A stretch of DNA of 64,000 nucleotides from positions 1,488,001 through 1,552,000 of the forward strand of contig NZ_CP085840.1 in the NCBI RefSeq assembly GCF_020715685.1, read 5' to 3'. Under the pieces are notes generated by a model, which was not told where the DNA came from, made no database searches, and worked only from the letters and a program-made list of their open reading frames with translations. Positions 27,905 through 35,855 of the stretch are shown one piece after another. The stretch's first letter is position 1. Each line of letters opens with the position of its first letter. Made by a program: the position numbers and the translations under genes. Origin of the DNA: Dermatobacter hominis. Lineage in GTDB: Bacteria; Actinomycetota; Acidimicrobiia; Acidimicrobiales; Microtrichaceae.

Positions 27905-28566
27905 GCGTCCTCCAGGAGCGGGCGGAAGAGAAGCGCTCCAAGTGTCAGGTAGACCGCTGCAAAGATGCCCAACAGGGCGACCCAGGGCCAGCCGGGACCA
28001 GCTTCGCGCCCCAGGGCCACTTCGAATCCGCGGGTCGCGGAGATGAGCACAGGGGCCAGGAGCGGCAGCAGGAGCAGCGGGAGCAACGTCGATCCGCTGC
28101 GCAGACGGGCGGCCAGCGCCCCGTACACGGCCCCCGACCCGGCGATGCCGAGGGTGGCGACGAGCGCCACGCCGACGATCAGGACCGGGCCGCTGAAGGC
28201 GGTGTCGTAGAAGACCGCGACGGCGACAGCGAGGACGGCCTCGACGGCCAGCAGCTGCACGGTGAGGGCGGCGACCTTGCCCCCGTAGATCGCGGCCGGC
28301 GCCATGCCCGAGAGGCGCAGGGCGTCGAAGATCCCGTCCGACGCCTCGATCGAGAACGCCCGCTCGATCGTCAGGACCGACGAGAACAGGACCACGACCC
28401 AGAAGAGGCCCGATGTGACCCGATCGAGCACGCCCCGGTCGGGGTCGAGAGCGAACGCGAACAGCAGGACCACCAGCAGCGAGAACGGCAGGACCTGGCC
28501 GATCCCGACCTTGGACCGCCACTCCAGCCGCAGGTCCTTCCTCATGACGAGCAGCGCCTCACGCAC
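27901..28566 (-). CDS. ccmB: CcmB, ABC permease of cytochrome c maturation
   Basis: Membrane permease of 221 residues with six helices; the family start MRKDLRLEWRSKVGIGQVLPF and DGIFDALRLSGMAPAAIY are visible. With CcmA and CcmC it drives release of holo-CcmE. The GTG at 28566 is chosen; ATG at 28545 (MRKDLRLEW) is a good alternative. The first ~33 bp of the gene are repeated 73 bp upstream (28613-28645), so the ccmA/ccmB boundary has been duplicated. Confidence 0.92.
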   Translation of the reverse strand: MREALLVMRKDLRLEWRSKVGIGQVLPFSLLVVLLFAFALDPDRGVLDRVTSGLFWVVVLFSSVLTIERAFSIEASDGIFDALRLSGMAPAAIYGGKVAALTVQLLAVEAVLAVAVAVFYDTAFSGPVLIVGVALVATLGIAGSGAVYGALAARLRSGSTLLPLLLLPLLAPVLISATRGFEVALGREAGPGWPWVALLGIFAAVYLTLGALLFRPLLEDA

Positions 28567-28645
28567 CGGTCGGCCTCGCTCCGGTGGGTGACCGATGACC
28601 GGCGCCGCCGCGCCTCATGACGAGCAGCGCCTCACGCACCGGTCG
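28540..28645. repeat. 33-bp direct repeat at the ccmA/ccmB junction
   Basis: The sequence at 28540-28572 recurs exactly at 28613-28645 (period 73). The first copy holds the ccmB start, the second holds the ccmA stop at 28632-28634 plus a second, non-functional copy of the ccmB start. Confidence 0.95.
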
Positions 28646-29363
28646 ACCTCTCCACCTTCTGTGATGCCAGATGCGTCGATGTGGACGTCTCTGGCATCAC
28701 AGAACGGTCGGTCGGCGGGGCGGCCGGAGCGGCGACCGTGCCCCCGACCACCTCGACGGTCCGGTCGGCGACGTCGCCCGCCCGGTCGAGCTCGTGGGAG
28801 GCGAACAGCACGGTGGCGCCGACCGAGGCGGCCTCCCGCACCAGGCCGTCGACGATGTCCCGGCCGCTCGCGTCCAGGCCGGCGTGGGGCTCGTCCAGCA
28901 GCCAGAGCTCGGGGCGCCGGGCCACCATGGCCGCGAAGGACACGCGGCGCCGCTGCCCGGCCGACAGTGCGTGCACCGGGAGGTCGTACAGGCGCGCCGC
29001 CACCTCGAGGCGATCGAGCGCACGGCGGCCGTCGGCCACCTCGGCCCCTGCGGCCCGGGCCCAGAAGTCGACGTTCTCGGTGACGGTGAGGTCCTCGTAG
29101 AGGAACGTCGCGTGGCCGAGCAGGCCCACCCGGCGGCGGACGCCGGCACGGTGGCGGACCAGGTCCACCCCCAGCACCTCGGCGACCCCGGAGGACACGG
29201 CGGCCAGGCCGGCGCAGACGCGCAGGAGCGTCGTCTTCCCGGCGCCGTTGGGCCCCCGCAGCAGCACGACCTCGCCCCGCGCCACGTCCAGGTCGACCCC
29301 GGCCAGGGCGGGGAACCGGCCCAGCAGGGTGACGGCGTCGCGGAGGTGGACTGCGTGCTCCAA
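28632..29363 (-). CDS. ccmA: CcmA, ABC ATPase of cytochrome c maturation
   Basis: ATPase of 243 residues: Walker A RGPNGAGKTTLLR, signature HALSAGQRRRVSF, Walker B LWLLDEPHAGLD and H-loop FASHELDR. It powers release of heme-loaded CcmE. It is the first gene of the nine-gene operon. The last ~25 residues (DRSVMPETS through QKVERSTGA) are encoded by an inverted repeat (28657-28704) and by the duplicated ccmB start, and do not belong to the family, so the original C-terminus has been replaced or extended. The start ATG at 29363 has no strong ribosome binding site. Confidence 0.92.
   Translation of the reverse strand: MEHAVHLRDAVTLLGRFPALAGVDLDVARGEVVLLRGPNGAGKTTLLRVCAGLAAVSSGVAEVLGVDLVRHRAGVRRRVGLLGHATFLYEDLTVTENVDFWARAAGAEVADGRRALDRLEVAARLYDLPVHALSAGQRRRVSFAAMVARRPELWLLDEPHAGLDASGRDIVDGLVREAASVGATVLFASHELDRAGDVADRTVEVVGGTVAAPAAPPTDRSVMPETSTSTHLASQKVERSTGA
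28657..28704. repeat. 48-bp inverted repeat with perfect 15-bp arms inside the ccmA 3' end
   Basis: Arms 28657-28671 (TTCTGTGATGCCAGA) and 28690-28704 are exact reverse complements around an 18-base spacer. It lies next to the 33-bp duplication and resembles a small palindromic insertion element. Both strands would form a stable hairpin. Confidence 0.9.
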
Positions 29364-29524
29364 GGACTGTGCTCCGGGACGGGCTTCCGGGACGGACGTT
29401 CCGGACGAGGGGCTCCGGGCGACCGGTGCGGGACGGCGTCCCGCAGGCCGCGAACGACGTGGGAGCGCCGTTCTGGGGACCGGTCAACGGTACCGGTTGC
29501 GCGGGGGCGGGGGCCAAGCGCCGG

Positions 29525-29530
29525 TACCGT
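29525..29530 (+). promoter_or_regulatory. -10 element TACCGT upstream of the sortase gene
   Basis: TACCGT ends 8 bases before the GTG at 29539 (2 bases before another in-frame GTG at 29533); no ribosome binding site is seen, so the message is probably leaderless. Confidence 0.5.
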
Positions 29531-29538
29531 GGGTGACC

Positions 29539-30483
29539 GTGCTGTCGAAGGTCCTGGGGTTCGTCGGGCGGGCGTTCATCATCGTCGGTCTGTTCATCCT
29601 GGGCTTCGTCGCGTTCCAGCTCTGGGGCACCTCGATCGAGGAGGGCCGCAACCAGTCCGAGCTGACCGACCGGCTGGCCACCTCGGTCGAGGACACCGCC
29701 GACGTGTCGGAGTCCGACGACGCCGGCGAGCTGGCCGACGCCCTGGCGAAGGCGCTCGAGGACCAGGACCCCGCCACGGCCCCCGCCACCCCGGCCCCCG
29801 CCGAGGGCGAGCCGGTCGGCATCATCGAGATCCCGAAGATCGGCCTGGAGCGCGTCATCGTGCAGGGCGTCACCAAGGCGGACCTCAAGAAGGGCCCCGG
29901 CCACTACCCCGGCACGCCGCTGCCCGGTCAGGCCGGCAACGCCGGCATCGCCGGTCACCGCACCACGTACGGCGCGCCGTTCAACCGCATCGACGAGCTG
30001 GTGCCGGGCGACGAGATCACGATCACCACGCCCCAGGGCCGCTTCCTCTACAAGGTGATCAAGGCCCCAGACTCCGACGCCGCCCCGTACATCGTGAAGC
30101 CGTCCGACGTGTCGGTGCTCGAGGACAAGGGCGACAACCGGATCACGTTGACCGCGTGCCACCCCGAGTACTCCGCCCGGGAGCGCATCATCGTCAACGC
30201 CGTGCTGTCGGCGCCGCCGGCGCCCACGTCGCCGCCGTCCAAGGCGGTCGAGAAGGCGGTCGCGGCATCGGACAACGCGCTCGACGAGGGCATGGCCGGC
30301 GACGACTCGGCGCTGCTGCCCGCCGCGCTGCTCGCCCTCGCCGCGCTGGCGGTCGGCCTGCTCGCGTGGTTCGTCGGGAAGCGGTGGAAGCGGTGGCCGA
30401 TGTGGCTGCTCGGCACCCCGTTGGTCCTCGCCCTCGTCTGGTCGAGCTACGTGCACCTGGACCGGTACCTCCCCTCGCTGTGA
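29539..30483 (+). CDS. Class E sortase
   Basis: Cysteine transpeptidase of 314 residues that would join surface proteins to the cell wall. It has an N-terminal membrane helix (about 5-25), an acidic and Ala/Pro linker, then the sortase barrel beginning GIIEIPKIGLERVIVQG. The catalytic His140 is in GIAGHRTTYG, Cys207 in TLTACHPEYS and the Arg in SARERI, the pattern of actinobacterial class E enzymes. Two further helices near the C-terminus are followed by a basic region. It overlaps the next gene by one base (TGATG). No LAXTG/LPXTG substrate is obvious in this window. Confidence 0.9.
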   Translation: MLSKVLGFVGRAFIIVGLFILGFVAFQLWGTSIEEGRNQSELTDRLATSVEDTADVSESDDAGELADALAKALEDQDPATAPATPAPAEGEPVGIIEIPKIGLERVIVQGVTKADLKKGPGHYPGTPLPGQAGNAGIAGHRTTYGAPFNRIDELVPGDEITITTPQGRFLYKVIKAPDSDAAPYIVKPSDVSVLEDKGDNRITLTACHPEYSARERIIVNAVLSAPPAPTSPPSKAVEKAVAASDNALDEGMAGDDSALLPAALLALAALAVGLLAWFVGKRWKRWPMWLLGTPLVLALVWSSYVHLDRYLPSL

Positions 30484-31016
30484 TGGCACTGCGCCGGACG
30501 GCCGTCGCCGTGCTCGCCCTGCTCCTCGCCGGTGCCACCGCCTCGTGCTCGGACGACGCCACCGAGGCCGGGGCGACGACGACCACGACCGTCGCCACCA
30601 CGACGACGGTCGGCCTGCCCGCCGGCGCCGAGGCCGTGGGCCTGCGCGAGCTCGACGTCGGCCAGTGCTTCGAGCAGCCGCGGGACGACCCGGGCGCCGA
30701 GGACCGCGCCGTCTGGCTGGTCGGCTGCGCGGACCCGCACACGCACGAGGTCTACGCCGTCGTCACCTACGAAGGCGACACCGTCAAGGGCGGCGGCTAC
30801 CCGGGCACCACCGTCGTCCAGGACTGGGCGGAGCAGACCTGCTACGCCCAGTTCGAGGGCTTCGTCGGGCGCGCCTGGACCACGTCGTCGTTCGACATCG
30901 AGACCTGGTGGCCGTCCGAGGAGTCGTGGGGCCGCAGCGACCGCAAGGTCATCTGCACCGTGTACCCGTCGAGCGGCGGCCGCACGACGGGCAGCGCACG
31001 CGGCAGCGACGCCTGA
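30483..31016 (+). CDS. Septum-formation domain lipoprotein
   Basis: Exported lipoprotein of 177 residues. The signal ends GATASC (Cys22), then a short Thr-rich linker, then a domain with LRELDVGQCFEQP, VGCADPHTHEVYAVV and CYAQFEGFVGR. The four conserved Cys and the HxHEVY block match the actinobacterial Septum_form family. Its role in septation is assumed from the family name and is poorly tested. It is coupled to the sortase (TGATG). It ends 7 bp from the convergent ppc gene with no room for a separate terminator. Confidence 0.8.
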   Translation: MALRRTAVAVLALLLAGATASCSDDATEAGATTTTTVATTTTVGLPAGAEAVGLRELDVGQCFEQPRDDPGAEDRAVWLVGCADPHTHEVYAVVTYEGDTVKGGGYPGTTVVQDWAEQTCYAQFEGFVGRAWTTSSFDIETWWPSEESWGRSDRKVICTVYPSSGGRTTGSARGSDA

Positions 31017-31023
31017 TCCGACC

Positions 31024-33822
31024 TCAGCCCGAGTTGCGCAGGGCGGTGGCGATCCCGTTGATCGTCAGGTGGATGCCCCGCTGCACCAGCGGGTCGTCGT
31101 CGCCGGCCCGGCGACGCCGCAGGAGCTGCACCTGGAGGTGGTGCAGCGGTTCCAGGTACGGGAACCGGTGGCGGACGCTGCGCTCCAGGCGGGGGTTGTC
31201 GGCGAGCAGGCCGTCGCGCCCGGTGATCGACAGGACCGCCCGCACGGCGCGGTCGTGCTCCGCGGCGACCCGGTCGAACAGCGCTGCGGCCCGGTCGGCC
31301 TCGGGGTCGAGCGACATGTACTCCGCAGCGATGCCCAGGTCGGACTTGGCGAGCACCATGGCCATGTTCGACACGACGGTGCGGAAGGCGCCCCACGACT
31401 CGTGGAGGCGGCGGAGCCGGTCGAGGCGCGCCGGGTCGTCGCCGATCCACTCGGCCAGCGCGCTGCCCGCGCCGTACCAGCCGGGCAGGTTCAGCCGGCA
31501 CTGGCTCCAGCTGAACACCCACGGGATGGCCCGGAGGTCCTCGATCCGGTCCGACGCCTTCCGGGACGCAGGTCGGCTCCCGATGTTGAGGTCCGCGATC
31601 TCGACGAGCGGCGTGACCGCCCGGAACCAGCCGACGAAGCCCTCCGTGCCGAACACCAGGTCGCGGTACGCCGCCCGGGCCAGGGCCGACAGCTCGTCCA
31701 GGTCGGCGTACGCGGACGGGGCGTCGTCGGCCAGCCCCTCGAGGTCGAGGGCGCTCGCCTCGAGCGTCGCGGCCACGAGCGACTCCAGGTGCTCGCCGGC
31801 CATCTGCGGGTCCGAGTAGCGGGCCGCGATGATCTCGCCCTGCTCGGTGATCCGGATCGCGCCGTCGACGCTGCCCGGCGGCTGCGCCAGCACGGCGTCG
31901 TAGCTCGGGCCGCCTCCTCGACCCACGGTCCCGCCCCGGCCGTGGAACAGCCGGAGCCGCACCCCGGCGGCCCGGGCGACCCGGACGAGGTCGACCCCGG
32001 CCCGGTAGAGGCTCCAGTTCGAGGCGAGGTACCCGCCGTCCTTGTTCGAGTCCGAGTACCCGAGCATGACCTCCTGGGTGCCGCCGCGGCCCTGGACCCA
32101 CGCGCGGTAGCGGTCGTCGCCGAGCACCGCCGTCATCGTCGCCCCCGAGCGGGCCAGGTCGTCGATCGTCTCGAACAGCGGCACGATGTCGAGGTCGAGG
32201 CGGTCGGGCCCGGCCAGGCCGACCTCCCGCAGGAGGACCGCCACCTCGAGCACGTCGCTCACGGACCCGCAGCCCGAGATGACGTAGTGCGGCAGCACCT
32301 CGGGACCGACGCTGCGGACGGCGTCGGCCGCGGCCCGGAGGATCGCCAGCTCGCCGGCGGCGAGCTCCGACAGCGGTCGGTGCGGTCCGACCAGCGGCCG
32401 TGCGGTCCGGAGCTCGCCCCGCAGCAGGTCGATCCGGTCCACCTCGTCGAGCGCGGCGTAGTCGTCGCACGCACCGCCGACGAGGAGCAGCTCGGCGACG
32501 ACCTGCTCGTGGACGCTGGCGTTCTGGCGGAGGTCGAGGGCGCAGAGGTGGAAGCCGAAGGCGGCCACCCCGCCACGGACGCGGCGCAGCCGGGCGTCGG
32601 CCAGGGCACCGGCGCCGTGGCCCCGCAGCGACGCGTCCACGACGTCGAGGTCGGAGAGCAGCTCGGCGGGTCGGACGTAGGGCGGCAGGTCGGCGTGCGG
32701 TGCGGTCCACGGCACCCGGCCGAGCAGCGAGGTGGCCGTCGCGGCGAGTCGGGCGTACATCCCGCGCAGCGCCCGCCGGTACGGCTCGTCCTGGCGGAAC
32801 GGCGAGTCGTCCATCGAGGCGTCCGCCAGGTCGAGCAGCATCGGGCTCGGCGTCACGAGCCGGGTCGACATCGACAGCTCCAGGCCCAGGCGCTCGAGCT
32901 GCCGGAGGTGGTGCTCGAGCACCGTCGACACCTGGCGCTCGACCGCGTACGAGAACAGATCCGCCGTGACGAACGGGTTGCCGTCGCGGTCGCCGCCGAT
33001 CCACGACCCCATCCGGACGGCGTCGACCTCGATGCCCGCCATCGCCTCGGGCCAGCGCGCCACGAGGCGATCCTCGAGCCGGCGGTGCACGCCGGGCACC
33101 TCGTGGAACAGCGACAGGTCGTAGTAGCGGAGCGACTCGTTGATCTCGTCCCGGACGCGCAGCTTCGTGAGCCGCAGGAGCGCGGTCTGCCACAGGAGCA
33201 GGACCTGGCGGTGCAGCTCCGCCTCCCACTCCTCCCGGTCGACGACGCCGACGTCGAGGTCGAGGAGCGGCCGGACGCGCAGCGAGGCGTCCACGTCGCG
33301 CTGGACCTCGAGCACGGTCTTGCGCCGCACCTCGGTCGGGTGCGCCGTCAGGACCGGCGACACCTGCAGCCGCTCGACCAGCGACCGGATCGACGACGGG
33401 TCGAGCCCGCTGGCCGCCAGGTGCTCGACCGCGCCCGCCAGGCTCGCGGGCGGCGGCGTCGGCGAGCGCGCCGCCTCGCGGCGCCGACGGCTCGCGTCGA
33501 CGTCCTCCGCGATGTTGGCGAGCAGCGAGAACTGGCTGAAGGCCCGGATCACGATGAGCGCGGTGGCCACGTCGCACCCGCCGAGCAGCGCCACGAGGTC
33601 GGGACGGGTGCCGGGCTCCCGCGCCACCTGCACCGACAGCCGGCGCACCCCCTCGACGAGGTCGAGCGTCGCCTCGCCGTGCTGCTCGGCGATGACCCGG
33701 CCGAGCACGGTGCCGAGCAGGCGGATGTCGTCGCGCAGCTCCCGCTCGCCCTCGTCGCGATCCGGAGGTGCGGCGGCGGAGGAGCCCGCGGCTCCGAGGT
33801 CGACCACGCCCCCATGCAACAC
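31024..33822 (-). CDS. ppc: Phosphoenolpyruvate carboxylase
   Basis: Enzyme of 932 residues that makes oxaloacetate from PEP and bicarbonate, an anaplerotic step. Catalytic His161 lies in VLTAHPTEVRRK, followed by GSWIGGDRDGNPFV, GYSDSNKDGGYLAS, the glycine-rich FHGRGGTVGRGGGP and the C-terminal QNTG equivalent RNSG. Length is normal for bacteria. The start is uncertain: GTG at 33822 opens the frame, but a later GTG (VVDLGAAG) is possible, and no clear ribosome binding site is seen. Confidence 0.96.
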   Translation of the reverse strand: MLHGGVVDLGAAGSSAAAPPDRDEGERELRDDIRLLGTVLGRVIAEQHGEATLDLVEGVRRLSVQVAREPGTRPDLVALLGGCDVATALIVIRAFSQFSLLANIAEDVDASRRRREAARSPTPPPASLAGAVEHLAASGLDPSSIRSLVERLQVSPVLTAHPTEVRRKTVLEVQRDVDASLRVRPLLDLDVGVVDREEWEAELHRQVLLLWQTALLRLTKLRVRDEINESLRYYDLSLFHEVPGVHRRLEDRLVARWPEAMAGIEVDAVRMGSWIGGDRDGNPFVTADLFSYAVERQVSTVLEHHLRQLERLGLELSMSTRLVTPSPMLLDLADASMDDSPFRQDEPYRRALRGMYARLAATATSLLGRVPWTAPHADLPPYVRPAELLSDLDVVDASLRGHGAGALADARLRRVRGGVAAFGFHLCALDLRQNASVHEQVVAELLLVGGACDDYAALDEVDRIDLLRGELRTARPLVGPHRPLSELAAGELAILRAAADAVRSVGPEVLPHYVISGCGSVSDVLEVAVLLREVGLAGPDRLDLDIVPLFETIDDLARSGATMTAVLGDDRYRAWVQGRGGTQEVMLGYSDSNKDGGYLASNWSLYRAGVDLVRVARAAGVRLRLFHGRGGTVGRGGGPSYDAVLAQPPGSVDGAIRITEQGEIIAARYSDPQMAGEHLESLVAATLEASALDLEGLADDAPSAYADLDELSALARAAYRDLVFGTEGFVGWFRAVTPLVEIADLNIGSRPASRKASDRIEDLRAIPWVFSWSQCRLNLPGWYGAGSALAEWIGDDPARLDRLRRLHESWGAFRTVVSNMAMVLAKSDLGIAAEYMSLDPEADRAAALFDRVAAEHDRAVRAVLSITGRDGLLADNPRLERSVRHRFPYLEPLHHLQVQLLRRRRAGDDDPLVQRGIHLTINGIATALRNSG

Positions 33823-33911
33823 GCCGGCGGCGCCGCGTGCGTTTCGTCCCGGTGAACTCCCCCGGGCGGCTCGGCCGGCGATCGGCGCGCCGCCCGCTCA
33901 GCCGCCCCGGC

Positions 33912-34685
33912 TCACCTGCCGCGGAAGGCGGGCGACCGGCGCTCGCCGAACGCCCGGCGGCCCTCGACGAGGTCGTCGGACGCCCAGGCCGCCTCGAACG
34001 CGGCGAGGTACCGGCCGTCGGCGTCGACCTCTCCCCCGGGCCGCTCGAGCAGGTCGAGCCCGAGCTTCGAGCCCGACAAGGCGAGCGGCGCCAGGTGCGA
34101 GATGCGCTCGGCCAGCTCGTCGGCCGCAGCGAGCACGGACGCGCCCGGGCCGCCGTCACCCGGCTCGACCAGCTGGTGCACCAACCCGACCCGGTGGGCC
34201 TCGGCCGCCGTGACCGGTTCCGCCGTGAGCAGCATCCAGCGAGCCGTCGAGTGCCCGGCCAGCAGCGCCAGGCGCTGCACGGTCCAGTGGTCGACCATCA
34301 GGCCGAGCTTGGCGACGGGCACCGCGAAGCGTGCGTCGGGTGTGGCCAGGCGCAGGTCGCAGCTCAGCGCGATCTGGGTGCCCAGCCCCATGCAGGCGCC
34401 GGCGATGGCGGCGACGGTCGGGAACGGCAGCGCGGCGAGGTCGTCCAGGGCGGCGCGGAGGGCGCGCGTGAACGCGAGGTCCTCGAGCTCCTTGAGGTCC
34501 GCGCCGGCGCAGAACTGGTCGTCGTCGCCGGTGACGACGAGGGCGCGCAGTTCGGCCGCCGCAGCGCGGCGGACGCCGTCGTGCAGCTCGTCGAGCGCCT
34601 GGTGGTTCAGCGCGTTGCGGCGCTCGGGACGGGAGATGCGCAGGCGCGCCACCGCGCCGTCCTGCGAGTACGAGACGATCGTCAT
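33912..34685 (-). CDS. Enoyl-CoA hydratase/isomerase family protein
   Basis: Crotonase-fold enzyme of 257 residues. The start ARLRISRPERRNALN and the CoA/oxyanion segments FCAGADLKEL and IAGACMGLGTQIALSCDLRLA are clear. At the usual second catalytic Glu the sequence reads PVAKLGLMVDHW, so the classic hydratase acid is changed and the reaction may be an isomerase or thioesterase type. The ATG at 34685 lies 31 bp after the DUF2269-like gene, and the two may be co-transcribed. The substrate is unknown. Confidence 0.88.
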   Translation of the reverse strand: MTIVSYSQDGAVARLRISRPERRNALNHQALDELHDGVRRAAAAELRALVVTGDDDQFCAGADLKELEDLAFTRALRAALDDLAALPFPTVAAIAGACMGLGTQIALSCDLRLATPDARFAVPVAKLGLMVDHWTVQRLALLAGHSTARWMLLTAEPVTAAEAHRVGLVHQLVEPGDGGPGASVLAAADELAERISHLAPLALSGSKLGLDLLERPGGEVDADGRYLAAFEAAWASDDLVEGRRAFGERRSPAFRGR

Positions 34686-34716
34686 CGGGTCGTGGTGATC
34701 GGTCGGCCGTGGTGGA

Positions 34717-35118
34717 TCAGGACGGCCAGCCCGGCTTCCAGATCATCAGGTACAGCGCGATCACCAGGCAGATGTGCAGGCCGCCGGTGAGGCCGGGGAC
34801 GATCGAGCGGTTGTCGTTCTCGTACGCCCGGGCCACCAGGAACTGCAACACGATGGCGACGATCACCACGAGGAAGGCGATCGACACCCACGTCTGGCTG
34901 AACTTGAACACCTCGTCGCTCGTCAGGATCAGGCCGATCCCTGCGAGGAGCAGGATGATCAGCGACGGGAGCTGGATGACCTTGTTGGCCTTGCCCAGGG
35001 TGGCGTTGTCGGCGCCGCCCCGGACGAGCATCGGCTGGACGAAGTTGCCGCCGAACGCGACGACCGCCGCCAGTACGTGGATGAGGAGGAGGATCCGGAA
35101 GCCCGTGGTGTCGACCAT
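34717..35118 (-). CDS. DUF2269-like four-helix membrane protein
   Basis: Membrane protein of 133 residues with four hydrophobic helices. It has the early His in LLIHVLAAVVAFGGNFVQP and a second His in GGLHICLV, typical of small heme- or metal-like four-helix proteins such as DUF2269. Function unknown. The ATG at 35118 is preceded on its strand by TAGCTT at 8 bases, so the transcript is probably leaderless. It lies 30 bp downstream of the DUF5317-like gene. Confidence 0.75.
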   Translation of the reverse strand: MVDTTGFRILLLIHVLAAVVAFGGNFVQPMLVRGGADNATLGKANKVIQLPSLIILLLAGIGLILTSDEVFKFSQTWVSIAFLVVIVAIVLQFLVARAYENDNRSIVPGLTGGLHICLVIALYLMIWKPGWPS

Positions 35119-35126
35119 GGGCCTCG

Positions 35127-35132
35127 AAGCTA
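35127..35132 (-). promoter_or_regulatory. -10 element TAGCTT, leaderless promoter
   Basis: On the minus strand TAGCTT ends 8 bases before the ATG at 35118. Confidence 0.5.
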
Positions 35133-35148
35133 GTTCGCCTCGCGACGC

Positions 35149-35832
35149 TCAACGGCGACGCCGGCCACCGCTGCCGCTGCCCATGCGCGACGGGTGGAGG
35201 CCGGGGCCCCGCCTCGGTGCCGGTCCCCTCCCGAGCGCGTCGAGCGCCGAGCGGTAGTCGCCCGAGCCACCCCGGCCCTGGCGGTTCGTGCCGCTCGGCC
35301 GACCGACCTCGTAGCGCCGGAGGATGCTGGCCACGACCAGCGCGAGCCCGATCAGGACGAGCACGTCGCCGATCGAGATGACCTGGCCCCACGGCAGCGG
35401 GATCACGTCGCCGAGGAAGCCGAACAGCGCACCGCTCGCCGCCTCGCGGCCGCCGGTGAGCACCAGCTCGTCGACCTGCGCCTCGCTGACGATGCCGGCC
35501 GACGCCAGCGCGGACGTGCTGACCGGCATGCCCCAGTTGATGACCGTGACGAAGAGGTTGAGACCGAGGCCCACGACCACGAGGACCATCCCGCCGATGC
35601 GGACGTTGACCACGGCGAAGGCCAGCAGCGCACCCGTCGCGAGGATCGACAGGAACGTCATGATCGCCCCGGACCACGGCAGCACGTCGAGCAGGACGTT
35701 CAGCACGACGCCGGCGACCAGCGCCTCCCACAGCGGGGGGACCCACGCGAGGAGGTTCGAGATGCGGCCGCCCCAGTACAGCCCGAGGCCCACGCCGATG
35801 CCGATCGCCAGCAGGGTGGGGAGCAGTGCCAC
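35149..35832 (-). CDS. DUF5317-like membrane protein
   Basis: Membrane protein of 227 residues with five to six helices in the first ~165 residues, then a basic Gly/Arg-rich tail. Blocks such as NLFVTVINWGMPVS and GDVIPLPWGQVISIGDVLVLIG match actinobacterial DUF5317 proteins, whose function is unknown. The GTG at 35832 has TAGTTT 6 bases upstream and no ribosome binding site. It diverges from an enoyl-CoA hydratase gene only 23 bp away. Confidence 0.75.
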   Translation of the reverse strand: MALLPTLLAIGIGVGLGLYWGGRISNLLAWVPPLWEALVAGVVLNVLLDVLPWSGAIMTFLSILATGALLAFAVVNVRIGGMVLVVVGLGLNLFVTVINWGMPVSTSALASAGIVSEAQVDELVLTGGREAASGALFGFLGDVIPLPWGQVISIGDVLVLIGLALVVASILRRYEVGRPSGTNRQGRGGSGDYRSALDALGRGPAPRRGPGLHPSRMGSGSGGRRRR

Positions 35833-35838
35833 CGTCGG

Positions 35839-35848
35839 AAACTAGCGT
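35839..35848. promoter_or_regulatory. Overlapping divergent -10 elements of two leaderless genes
   Basis: The 10 bp aaactagcgt contain TAGCGT on the plus strand (35843-35848, 7 bases before ATG 35856) and TAGTTT on the minus strand (35839-35844, 6 bases before GTG 35832). They share the TA at 35843-35844, so the two promoters cannot be occupied together. Confidence 0.65.
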
Positions 35849-35855
35849 GAGCACG

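Noticed and set aside
30532-33855. Plus-strand ORF of 1107 codons opposite ppc
   Set aside because: It has no family motifs and is Arg/Val/Glu-rich shadow translation; ppc on the other strand has all catalytic motifs.
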